NCBI GenBank assembly: GCA_024641205.1
Contig: JAHEDM010000151.1
Span: forward strand, 1-6,737
Source: Actinomycetes bacterium
GTDB lineage: Bacteria; Actinomycetota; Acidimicrobiia; Spongiisociales; UBA4744
DNA length: 6,737 nt
Direction of reading: 5' to 3'
The notes under the pieces were generated by a model, which searched no databases, was not told the origin of the DNA, and saw only the letters and a list, made by a program, of their open reading frames with translations. This document shows positions 1 through 6,737 of this stretch, in pieces. A program made the position numbers and the translations under genes. Position 1 is the first letter of the stretch. Every line of letters starts with the position of its first letter.

Positions 1-861
1 GCGGTTCCATCGGGACGCCTCCCGTTGAAAGAGAGCGCCGCACCGTGCGCCGGAAGTCGAGCCGCCCGCGCCGTCCCCGCCGGCGCCGCTGTGCCAGCCT
101 CGCAGCCAGTTTGCGGGTCAAGGGATGGATCACCTGACTTATCTGCGCCAGTTCTTCTCGGGTTGCGTGCATGAGGTCGGTGTCTTCCAGCAGCGGTCGG
201 CGCAATGTTTTCGCAACCGCCTCCCGGCCCCGGTCGGCCACCAACCGCCGGCGAATCTCGGCCCGTACTTCCTCACGGAAATCCTCGATGCGCTCCTCAT
301 ACTCCTCCCGAAGGAGCCGCTGTTCGAGGGCCGTCATCTCTGGTGGCGCCTGGGCCGCCTCCATCAATTGAGCCAGGATGTTGTCGATATCGAGACGACG
401 CAACGTGCGGTACAGGTAGTAGGTCCCCCCCACCGGCCTGCCTCGTTCCATGCCGGCCAACCGCCCGACGGAACGGCGGGCCACGGCCCGGAGCAGCCCA
501 TGGTTGCCTTCGGAGAGAGCCCGCCTGAGGGCTTCAATGAGGGCATCAAGATCTGCCTCTCCCCCGCCGCCGCCGTCATCTGAAACAGGGCCCTGGCTCG
601 GACGCGCTTGTGGTGATTGATCATCGGCGTCTTCGCCCGGCGCGGGCCGCAGCAACGCAAAATAGACTTCGAAGGCGGTCTCGAATGCTTCATAGTGACG
701 AGCGTTCTTGACGAGGGTGGCTCCGAGTGTCGCTTTGAATGCCTGGCGATCGCTCAGATCGGTAAAGCGAAGTGCCTCGGCGGCGTCGATCGCTTCAACC
801 ATCGAGATCGGTATCCCCGACTCACGGAGTTCTTGAATGAACCCGGTGAGCAAGCCGAGCA

Positions 862-862
<1 letters not shown>
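1..862 (-). CDS. CoxE-like VWA domain-containing protein, N-terminal part (runs off left edge)
   Basis: An open frame of 287 codons starts at the ATG at 862 and is still open at the window edge. The start overlaps the TGA of the MoxR gene by one base (TGATG). An in-frame GTG at 865 would give a 4-base GTGA overlap instead. No good Shine-Dalgarno is visible, which fits translational coupling. The visible part matches the N-terminal region of the CoxE/VWA family: an opening helical segment (residues 1-75), an acidic and glycine-rich linker (about 76-103, with five Gly in a row), then a long charged helical stretch (about 104-265). It ends in an arginine-rich run followed by LDFRRTVRRSLSTGGVP (268-284), the conserved lead-in just before the VWA fold in this family. 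The VWA domain and its MIDAS metal site (DxSxS) would lie to the left and cannot be checked. Family members work with MoxR ATPases in assembling or activating target complexes, such as CO dehydrogenase for CoxE. The target here is unknown. Confidence 0.85.
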
Positions 863-1742
<880 letters not shown>

Positions 1743-1746
<4 letters not shown>

Positions 1747-2984
1747 TGCCGAACCTGGCCGTCGCCAAACAAGATGTAACGCTCCGAGGTGAGAGCTTCG
1801 AGGCCCATCGGCCCCCGTACGTGGAGCTTCTGGGTCGATATTCCGATCTCGGCCCCGAATCCGAACTGCTCGCCGTCCGTAAACCGAGTCGACGCGTTGA
1901 CCATGACGGCAGCCGCGTCGATCTCCCGCGTGAACCTGGTTGCCGCCGAGACGTCGTTGGTGACAATCGCCTCCGTGTGCCCCGTGCCGTAGGTGAGAAT
2001 GTGATCGATCGCCGCGTCGAGGTCGCCGACCACCCGTACCGACATGATCATGTCGTGGTATTCGGTACCCCAATCGTCTTCGGTGGCGGGGACTAGCTCG
2101 TCTGCCAGCGAGCAGGCGCGTTCATCACCGCGCAGCTCAACACCAGCTTCGCTGAGCCGGCGGGCCATGCCCGGAAGGAATTCTTCGGCCACCGCTTCGT
2201 GAATGACCAACGACTCGGCAGCATTACAAACACCCGGACGTTGTACCTTGGCATTGAAGACAATCCGCCCGGCCATAGCCAGATCCGCGGCCGCATCGAC
2301 ATAGACGTGGCAATTGCCTGCGCCGTCGATCACGAACGGAACTGTTGCATCCGCCTCGATCGCAGCAATCAATCCGGGACCGCCGCGCGGCACAAGGAGG
2401 TCGACCCACTCCTTGGCTTGCATCAACGCCTTGGTGCCTTCCCGGGACGTGTCCTCCATGACCTGGACGGCTCCGGCAGGCAACCCATGCGAGGTCAGCG
2501 CAACCTGCAGAGCTGCGCCGATGGAGGTGTTCGATCGAAGCGCGAAGGACGATCCTCGCAACAGGGCCGAGTTGCCCGATTTCAAGCAGAGCCCGGCTGC
2601 GTCGGCAGTGACATTCGGACGCGCTTCATAAATGACGGCAATCACACCAAGCGGAACCCGCACGCGTTGGAGGCGGATCCCGTTGGGCAGCGTCCAGCCT
2701 CCGGTGATCATGCCGACCGGATCGGGGAGACGAGCAACCGACCGCAACCCGTCTGCCATGGCTCGGACCCGGTCCTCGGTGAGCAGCAAGCGGTCCAACA
2801 AGGCACCGGAAACGCCTTCGGAACGTGCCTGTGCCATGTCGTCACCATTGGCCGACAGGATCGGGGAGACGTGCCGCTGCACCTCATCTGCCATGGTAAG
2901 CAGCAGCTCACGTTTCGTTTGACCGGTCAATCCGGCCAGCACCCGGCCCGCCGCCCGTGCTTGCCTTCCCAATTCGTTGATCAT
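1743..2984 (-). CDS. proA: Glutamate-5-semialdehyde dehydrogenase (gamma-glutamyl phosphate reductase)
   Basis: This 413-aa protein has the usual length for ProA. ProA reduces gamma-glutamyl phosphate to glutamate-5-semialdehyde with NADPH, the second step of proline synthesis, in the cytosol. Recognisable family blocks in order are GVIAVIYEARPNVTADAA (113-130, coenzyme-binding region), CLKSGNSALLRG (133-144), DLLVPRGG (195-202) and IDGAGNCHVYVD (219-230). Next come QRPGVCN (248-254) with the catalytic cysteine Cys253, and YGTGHTEAIVT (332-342). The C-terminal block VNASTRFTDG (362-371) runs on through FGFGAEIGISTQKLH to RGPMGLEALTS (390-400). The start at 2984 is the first ATG matching the family N-terminus. 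The frame is open much further upstream (to 3869), but that part is antisense to trkA. No Shine-Dalgarno precedes the ATG, and a TACACT box sits 7 bases upstream, so a leaderless mRNA is possible. The partner proB is not in the window. It is the first gene of an overlapping chain with the MoxR and CoxE-like genes. Confidence 0.97.
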
Positions 2985-2991
2985 GCGGGGA

Positions 2992-2997
2992 AGTGTA
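2992..2997 (-). promoter_or_regulatory. Candidate -10 box for proA (possible leaderless transcript)
   Basis: On the minus strand TACACT (TAnnnT form) ends 7 bases before the proA ATG. Initiation would then fall at or next to the A of the start codon, as in leaderless actinobacterial genes. No purine-rich ribosome site lies between them. I see no convincing -35 box at the usual distance, so this is only a candidate. Confidence 0.3.
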
Positions 2998-3018
2998 ACG
3001 ATGCAGGGCGATCTGGGC

Positions 3019-3046
3019 TTGGCCTGTGGGACGCGAGAGCTACCCT
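3019..3046 (+). promoter_or_regulatory. Candidate sigma70-type promoter for the trk genes
   Basis: TTGGCC (3019-3024, 4 of 6 to the TTGACA consensus) is followed after 16 bases by TACCCT (3041-3046, TAnnnT form). A start point around 3053 would leave a short 5' leader of about 20 bases holding the trkA ribosome site. It would drive trkA and, if transcription continues, trkH and the third trk gene. This is judged by eye only. Confidence 0.35.
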
Positions 3047-3061
3047 TGTCGATCACTCGGC

Positions 3062-3067
3062 AAGGAA
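3062..3067 (+). promoter_or_regulatory. Ribosome binding site of trkA
   Basis: AAGGAA ends 4 bases before the ATG at 3072 (the core AAGGA has 5 bases of spacing). It supports this start over the far upstream ATGs of the same open frame, which lie antisense to proA. Confidence 0.6.
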
Positions 3068-3071
3068 ACGC

Positions 3072-4397
3072 ATGAGAATCGTGATTGTTGGGGCAGGAGC
3101 GGTAGGTTCGTCCCTCGCCGAGCGCCTCTCCGGCGAAGGCCAGGACGTGGTCATTATTGAGGCGGACCGGAAAAGGGCCGCTGAAGTCCAAGAGAACCAC
3201 GACGCTTTGGTGATAACCGGAAACGGTTCCAGCCAGAGCGTTCTGCTGGAAGCCGAGGTCGAGAAGGCCGATCTTCTGATCGCCGTGTCGGACAACGACG
3301 GCGCCAACATCCTCGCCTGCCACACCGCAAAAGGATTGGGGGTCAAACGCACGGTTGCCCGGGTAGAAGATCCCAGCCTCCACGAAGGCCTCGAGACTCT
3401 CGGCGTAGACGTTGTGATCAACACCGGCGAGGCCGGCGCCCGCGAGCTGGTAGGTCTCGTTCGACAAGCCGGGGTTTCGGACCTCGTCGAGTTCGCCAAC
3501 GGGCAGCTGTCCCTCATCGGTGGCACCGTGCAAAGCGCCTCGATACTGGCAGGTCGCTCTCTCGCCGAATCTCGCGAGCTGACCGATTGGGACTGGGTAC
3601 TCACCGCGGTGGTGCGAGATGGCGTGACCACGGTTGCACACGGCGGATCGGTGATCGAGGAAGGCGACCACATTCTCATCATGGTCACGGCTGAGAATGC
3701 CCACCGGGTTGGGTCGCTCATCGGGCTGGCCCACCATCCGATTCGCCGTGTATTCATTGTTGGAACGACCCGCCTGGCCGTCCGCAGTGTTGAGCACATC
3801 GTCAACGAGGGATTCGACGTCATCGTGGTTGATGCCGATCGCGACCGTTGCCGCACGCTGGCCGAGCAATACGCTCGACCGTTGTTTGTGTGTGGAGATC
3901 CAACCGACCCGGAGACGTACGCCGATTTTGACCCGAGCGAACGCGACATGCTGCTGGCCCTTACCGGTTGGGACGAAGTGAACATCGTCGCCTGCCTGGT
4001 CGCCAAGGCCCAGGGAATGGCAACAACCGTCGCCCGCTTTTCTCGCATTGACTACGTGGCGTTGCTCTCGGGACGCGGAATCGACGCGGCCGTGTCAAGC
4101 CGGCTGGCGGCGGCAAATGCCATCCTCCGTTTCGTGCGCCGTGGGCTCATCCACTCGGTGGCAACCTTCAAAGATACGGACGCGGAAGCGATCGAGATCG
4201 AAGCCGAACCACACGCCCGTTTGGTCGGAAAGGCGGTCCGAGAGCTTGCTCTGCCCGAAGATGCCGTCATCGGCGGTCTGTTGCGTAGCAATCGGGCGAT
4301 GGTGCCGGACGGCGAGACCATCATCGAACCCCGAGACCATCTGATCTTCTTCGCACTACCCGATGCCATCCACGAAGTGGAGAGGTTGTTCACCTAG
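3072..4397 (+). CDS. trkA: Trk system potassium uptake regulatory protein TrkA (tandem RCK)
   Basis: The protein has 441 aa, close to the usual 450-460 of two-unit TrkA. TrkA is the cytosolic nucleotide-binding ring that gates the TrkH K+ transporter. The first unit has a Rossmann fold opening MRIVIVGAGAVG (GxGxxG at 7-12) and an acidic residue at the end of beta-2 (Glu30). ADLLIAVSDND (66-76) and TVARVEDP (94-101) follow, then an RCK_C domain at about 137-213. The second unit starts at RRVFIVG (225-231), keeps Asp254 in VIVVDADRD, and has LLALTGWDEVNIVACLVAK (294-312) and AAANAILRFVRRG (346-358). Its RCK_C domain spans about 365-441. The second glycine motif is degenerate (G231-T-T-R-L-A236 instead of GxGxxG), so nucleotide binding may rest mainly on the first unit. 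The start is backed by AAGGAA just upstream. The stop TAG (4395-4397) is formed by a TA insertion target and the first G of the inserted element. Before insertion the stop would have been TAA, overlapping the trkH ATG. Confidence 0.95.
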   Translation: MRIVIVGAGAVGSSLAERLSGEGQDVVIIEADRKRAAEVQENHDALVITGNGSSQSVLLEAEVEKADLLIAVSDNDGANILACHTAKGLGVKRTVARVEDPSLHEGLETLGVDVVINTGEAGARELVGLVRQAGVSDLVEFANGQLSLIGGTVQSASILAGRSLAESRELTDWDWVLTAVVRDGVTTVAHGGSVIEEGDHILIMVTAENAHRVGSLIGLAHHPIRRVFIVGTTRLAVRSVEHIVNEGFDVIVVDADRDRCRTLAEQYARPLFVCGDPTDPETYADFDPSERDMLLALTGWDEVNIVACLVAKAQGMATTVARFSRIDYVALLSGRGIDAAVSSRLAAANAILRFVRRGLIHSVATFKDTDAEAIEIEAEPHARLVGKAVRELALPEDAVIGGLLRSNRAMVPDGETIIEPRDHLIFFALPDAIHEVERLFT

Positions 4398-4417
4398 TGC
4401 TGTGTCTCGCACATACG
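4397..4417 (+). repeat. Left terminal inverted repeat
   Basis: This 21-base arm starts GTGCTGTG and ends CACATACG. It matches the reverse complement of 4577-4597 at 17 of 21 positions, with mismatches only in the middle (positions 7, 9, 11 and 13 of the arm). Its first G completes the trkA stop codon. Confidence 0.85.
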
Positions 4418-4419
4418 GT

Positions 4420-4490
4420 CTTCGTAATGCCGAGCCATCGGCGTCGTCTGGCAAAGGACGTCTGCCCCAAGGGCAGGACGCACAACGAAG
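4420..4490 (+). other. Branched hairpin structure inside the left half of the element
   Basis: CTTCGT (4420-4425) can pair with ACGAAG (4485-4490). It encloses two further hairpins: GCCGA/TCGGC (4429-4433 with 4438-4442, a 4-base loop) and CGTC-TGCCC/GGGCA-GACG (4459-4467 with 4471-4480, loop CAA, one bulged G). This would give a three-way junction in RNA or single-stranded DNA. The pairing is seen directly; whether it folds in the cell is inference. Confidence 0.5.
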
Positions 4491-4545
4491 GCGCGTCGGA
4501 AGAGATGCGTCGAGGCGGAGGACGAAGCCAGGGGCGTCGAGGGCG

Positions 4546-4562
4546 TCTGCTCTTCGGGCAGA
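4546..4562 (+). other. Hairpin inside the right half of the element
   Basis: TCTGCTC (4546-4552) pairs with GGGCAGA (4556-4562) around a TTC loop, giving 7 pairs with one T-G wobble. The surrounding CGTCTGC...GCAGGACG (4544-4572) repeats the wording of the hairpin at 4459-4480, suggesting an internal duplication. No T-run follows, so it does not look like a usual intrinsic terminator. Confidence 0.45.
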
Positions 4563-4576
4563 TTGCAGGACGTGAT

Positions 4577-4597
4577 CGTATGTGGGGGGCGCAGCAC
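4577..4597 (-). repeat. Right terminal inverted repeat
   Basis: This arm is the partner of 4397-4417. On the plus strand it begins CGTATGTG and ends GCAGCAC. All four differences from the left arm are G on the plus strand, producing a run of six G (4584-4589) that ends 10 bases before the trkH ATG at 4600. The run could act as a poor ribosome site. Confidence 0.85.
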
Positions 4598-4599
4598 TA

Positions 4600-6093
4600 A
4601 TGCGTGCGATTCGGCGACGAGGCGGGATTCGAACGCCGCAGCCTGAACGGTTCCCGATGTTGCAGAGGCTGTCCTACATTGTCGGGGCGGTCGTAGCCGG
4701 GGCAGGCGCCGCCATGGTGCCGCCTGCGGTAGTCGCTCTTTTCTACCGGGAAACCACCGAAGCGTTCCAGATCCTGATAGCAGCAGCCATCACCATCAGT
4801 TTCGGCGCACTGGGATGGCGGGTTGTTGGCCGGCACGGAAAAATAACCGCAAAGGAGGGTTTTGCCGCGGTCGGGTTGGCCTGGTTCGCGATGGCTGCTT
4901 TCGGGACGCTCCCCTATCTCCTGACCGGATCGATCGACACGGTGACGGGCGCGTTCTTCGAGACTGCCGCCGGGTTTACCACCACCGGCGCCTCCGTCGT
5001 ACCCGACCCGGGGCTGCTTTCCCACGGCATCCTGATCTGGCGGGCCGAGACACAGTGGATCGGCGGAATGGGAATCATTGTCCTGTCGATTGCAATCCTG
5101 CCGCTGCTGGGCGTGGGTGGGGTGCAGCTTGCCAAAGCCGAATCACCCGGTCATAAACCCGACCGACTGACCCCCCGTTTCCGGGAAACGGCCAAGCGCT
5201 TGTGGTATGTCTACGTCGGCTTCACAGCTCTCCAGACGATCTTGCTCGCCTTGGGAGACATGAACCCCTTCCAGGCGGTCGCGCACGCCATGACCACGAT
5301 GTCGACGGGAGGGTTCGGGACCGAGGCTTCGTCGATCTCCGGTTTCAGCCCATACACGCAGTGGGTCATCATCCTGTTCATGTTCCTGGCGGGCGCCTCA
5401 TTCGCTTTGCACTTTCGAGCTTTGCGGGCACCCATCCAATACGTCCGTAACGTGGAGTTCCGGTTGTATGCCGCCCTCCTTCTTGGAGCGACGACGGTTG
5501 TGACCATCGCCATCATCGGGAGCGGCCCGTTCGAGCCCTACCTTCGAGATGCCCTCTTCACGACCACTTCCCTGATGACAACGACTGGTTTCGCAACAGC
5601 CGATTTTGGTTCGTGGGTGCCGGGCGTGCAGATCTTGGCCGTAGGCCTCATGTTCCTGGGCGGGATGGCCGGGTCAACTGCCGGGGGGGTCAAGACGTTC
5701 CGGATTGCCGTCTTGACGAAAGCGGCCTCGGCCGATCTCCGCCGAATCGTTCATCCGCGCGGAATCTTCGTAACGCGATTCGGAAAGGAAACCGTGTCTG
5801 ACTCCGTCATGGAGAGCATCCAGACCTTCTTCCTGTTCTATATGTTCCTGTTCATGTCCGGAACGGTCGTACTCGGCCTGATGTCATCCGATCTCGACCT
5901 GGTGACCTCGGCTTCCGCGGTCGCTTCTTCTCTCGGCAACATCGGTCCTGGACTGGGCGCGGTCGGCCCGACCAGCAATTACCTGGCCATTCCCGACGCG
6001 GGGAAGTGGCTCTTGTCCTTCTTGATGATCGCCGGCCGGTTGGAGATCTTTCCGGTGGTCCTGCTCTTCACCCGCAACCTCTGGAGACGGTGA
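4600..6093 (+). CDS. trkH: Trk-type potassium uptake transporter, membrane subunit TrkH
   Basis: The protein has 497 aa, in the 480-500 range of TrkH. It is an inner-membrane K+ transporter built from four pseudo-repeats, each with a transmembrane helix, a pore loop and a second helix. The pore loops are visible: AAGFTTTGAS (123-132), MTTMSTGGFG (231-240), SLMTTTGFAT (324-333) and SSLGNIGPGLG (443-453), each with its filter glycine. QWIGGMG (152-158) is a conserved TrkH block. GGMAGSTAGGVKTFR (354-368) lies where the gating loop in the third repeat sits. The start at 4600 would overlap the trkA stop once the inserted element is removed. Translation from the ATG at 4657 would instead give MLQRLSYIVG, closer to the typical family N-terminus. 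The 19 extra residues are arginine-rich (MRAIRRRGGI...) and not family-like. Neither start has a strong Shine-Dalgarno. It should work with the RCK proteins encoded on either side. Confidence 0.96.
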   Translation: MRAIRRRGGIRTPQPERFPMLQRLSYIVGAVVAGAGAAMVPPAVVALFYRETTEAFQILIAAAITISFGALGWRVVGRHGKITAKEGFAAVGLAWFAMAAFGTLPYLLTGSIDTVTGAFFETAAGFTTTGASVVPDPGLLSHGILIWRAETQWIGGMGIIVLSIAILPLLGVGGVQLAKAESPGHKPDRLTPRFRETAKRLWYVYVGFTALQTILLALGDMNPFQAVAHAMTTMSTGGFGTEASSISGFSPYTQWVIILFMFLAGASFALHFRALRAPIQYVRNVEFRLYAALLLGATTVVTIAIIGSGPFEPYLRDALFTTTSLMTTTGFATADFGSWVPGVQILAVGLMFLGGMAGSTAGGVKTFRIAVLTKAASADLRRIVHPRGIFVTRFGKETVSDSVMESIQTFFLFYMFLFMSGTVVLGLMSSDLDLVTSASAVASSLGNIGPGLGAVGPTSNYLAIPDAGKWLLSFLMIAGRLEIFPVVLLFTRNLWRR

Positions 6094-6129
6094 AGGTACC
6101 TCGTTCGCGACATCTCTATCATCTTGGGG

Positions 6130-6737
6130 ATGCGCATCGTCATTGCCGGATCGGGTCGAGTCGGAGGCGACTTGGCTCATGAGCTCGCCGACCATGGTCA
6201 CGACGTTTCCGTGGTCGATTACTCGAGAAGCGCACTCGAAGAGCTCGGCACGACTTTCAACGGTTCAGTGCATCTCGGACTTGCCTACGACGTTGGGGTA
6301 TTGAAAGAGGCCGGCATCGAGTACGCCGATGCCTTCGTGGCGGTCACCGACTCAGACAATGCCAACCTCATGGCGGTCCAGCTGGCCAAAGAAGTCTTCA
6401 TGGTTCCCAAGACCATTGCCCGCCTCGATGACCCAAACCGGGAACGGGCGTATCGAGAACTCGACGTTGCGTATATCCCGGCCTCCAAGTTGATTGCGAA
6501 GGTGGTCTACGAGCAGGTCGTCGAAGAGGAATTCAGATTCCATGTGACCTTTGAAGATGGCGAAACGGAGATTGTTGATATGCGGCTCGGCGCCGCCGCC
6601 GAAAACCTCACGGTGGCGGACCTGGAAATCGAGGATCGTTTCCGGGTGGCCGCCGTCAGAAGAGAAGGCACAACCCACATTCCCGATCAGGATTTCCATC
6701 TCAAAGAAGGCGATCTGGTCGTCGCAGCTGCTCGCAA
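6130..6737 (+). CDS. Single-RCK TrkA-family NAD-binding potassium uptake regulator (3' end outside window)
   Basis: An ATG at 6130 opens a frame of 202 codons that is still open at the window edge. The Rossmann motif is intact: MRIVIAGSGRVG (GxGxxG at 7-12), with Asp30 at the end of beta-2 in VSVVDYS. ADAFVAVTDSDNANLMA (66-82) and TIARLDDPNRE (95-105) follow, then a TrkA_C/RCK_C domain from about residue 135. That domain runs to KEGDLVVAAAR at the edge, so only roughly the last 15-25 residues of a 220-aa single-unit protein appear to be missing. Such proteins (KtrA, and the mycobacterial CeoB/CeoC pair) form octameric nucleotide-gated rings under a TrkH/KtrB pore. The gene lies 36 bases after trkH, probably in the same transcript. 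GGGG directly touches the ATG, too close for an ordinary ribosome site. An in-frame TTG at 6124 is an alternative start. A second single-RCK gene to the right is possible but outside the window. Confidence 0.92.
   Translation, partial: MRIVIAGSGRVGGDLAHELADHGHDVSVVDYSRSALEELGTTFNGSVHLGLAYDVGVLKEAGIEYADAFVAVTDSDNANLMAVQLAKEVFMVPKTIARLDDPNRERAYRELDVAYIPASKLIAKVVYEQVVEEEFRFHVTFEDGETEIVDMRLGAAAENLTVADLEIEDRFRVAAVRREGTTHIPDQDFHLKEGDLVVAAAR

Larger units (their letters stand above)
4395..4599. mobile_element. MITE-like element with terminal inverted repeats and TA duplication, between trkA and trkH
   Basis: A 203-base non-coding body (4397-4597) has terminal inverted repeats of 21 bases, 17 of them matching. 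A TA flanks each side (4395-4396 and 4598-4599). The outer GTGCTG/CAGCAC and the inner CACATACG/CGTATGTG are perfect. A duplicated TA is the target signature of the IS630/Tc1-mariner group, and a short body without a transposase fits a miniature, non-autonomous derivative. Deleting the body and one TA gives ACC-TAA-TG, so trkA would end in TAA overlapping the trkH ATG by one base. That clean empty site is the strongest argument. No protein-like reading frame was recognised inside; open frames of about 67 codons on both strands are composition effects. The alternative is a resident structured RNA leader of trkH that happens to have TA at both ends. Confidence 0.72.

Noticed and set aside
1747..2073. 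N-terminal extension of the MoxR open frame by 109 codons
   Set aside because: It lies inside proA on the same strand in another frame, is low-complexity Arg/Gly/His-rich, and has no AAA+ family similarity. The ATG at 1746 overlaps the proA stop as ATGA.
2199..3071. Upstream continuation of the trkA frame antisense to proA
   Set aside because: It has no protein family character, and the ATG at 3072 has a good ribosome site and the canonical RCK N-terminus.
2985..3869. Upstream continuation of the proA frame (708-codon open frame)
   Set aside because: This part is antisense to trkA and lacks dehydrogenase motifs. The proA family N-terminus begins at 2984, and long stop-free antisense frames are common at this base composition.
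3053..4048. 331-codon minus-strand open frame opposite trkA
   Set aside because: It is Ser/Thr/Arg-rich shadow coding opposite a clear TrkA protein.
4546..4580. Intrinsic terminator after trkA
   Set aside because: The hairpin is not followed by a T-run, and trkH and the next gene look co-transcribed.
4398..4599. c-di-AMP (ydaO-type) or other riboswitch upstream of trkH
   Set aside because: Such riboswitches are known before K+ transporter genes, but I do not see the conserved ydaO core. The TA-flanked inverted ends and the clean empty site fit an insertion better.
4394..4600. Two 67-codon open frames, one per strand, spanning the inserted element
   Set aside because: Their ends coincide with the inverted repeats and they show no recognisable domain. 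They follow from the element's composition. They would be worth revisiting only if conserved copies keep the frame.
4621..4650. tRNA T-arm-like string GCGGGATTCGAACGCC (antisense tRNA look, giving GGIRTP in the protein)
   Set aside because: The T-stem does not pair properly on the minus strand, and no anticodon or D arm follows because the sequence runs directly into TrkH. No tRNA gene or attachment site can be supported.
6094..6129. Possible promoter or terminator between trkH and the single-RCK gene
   Set aside because: The 36-base gap shows no T-run hairpin and no convincing -10/-35 pair. It looks like an ordinary operon spacer.

Overview
This is a GC-rich window that looks like bacterial chromosome. 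Five of its six genes are packed end to end, and the sixth is separated by a short divergent promoter gap. Codon use, the bare TAnnnT-type -10 boxes and the protein wording suggest an actinobacterium, perhaps an uncultured Acidimicrobiia-like lineage. There is no rRNA or other marker gene here, so that placement is a guess from style.

Minus strand, read from about 2984 down to 1: proA (glutamate-5-semialdehyde dehydrogenase, proline synthesis) overlaps by 4 bases (ATGA) a MoxR-type AAA+ ATPase gene. That gene overlaps by 1 base (TGATG) the start of a CoxE-like VWA-domain protein gene, which runs off the left edge before its VWA domain. The three genes look like one translationally coupled operon. 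MoxR and CoxE-type VWA proteins usually act as a pair (ATPase plus substrate or metal-binding adaptor). Why they follow proA is not explained by the sequence.

Positions 2985-3071 (87 bases) form a divergent promoter region between proA and the plus-strand potassium-uptake genes.

Plus strand, 3072 to the right edge: a tandem-RCK TrkA (441 aa), the membrane K+ transporter subunit TrkH (497 aa), and a separate single-RCK TrkA-like regulator cut by the right edge. Together they form a Trk potassium-uptake locus: TrkH is the pore, and the RCK proteins are the cytosolic nucleotide-sensing gate.

The most interesting object is a non-coding element of about 203 bases (4397-4597) between trkA and trkH. 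It has 21-base terminal inverted repeats (17/21 identical) flanked by a TA on both sides, and it contains two internal hairpin modules. Removing the element plus one TA joins trkA and trkH exactly as a TAATG stop/start overlap. This strongly suggests a TA-targeting miniature inverted-repeat element that inserted precisely between two formerly coupled genes. The trkA stop codon is now made of the TA target plus the first G of the element. As RNA, the two ends can form a nearly continuous stem that ends right at the trkH start codon.
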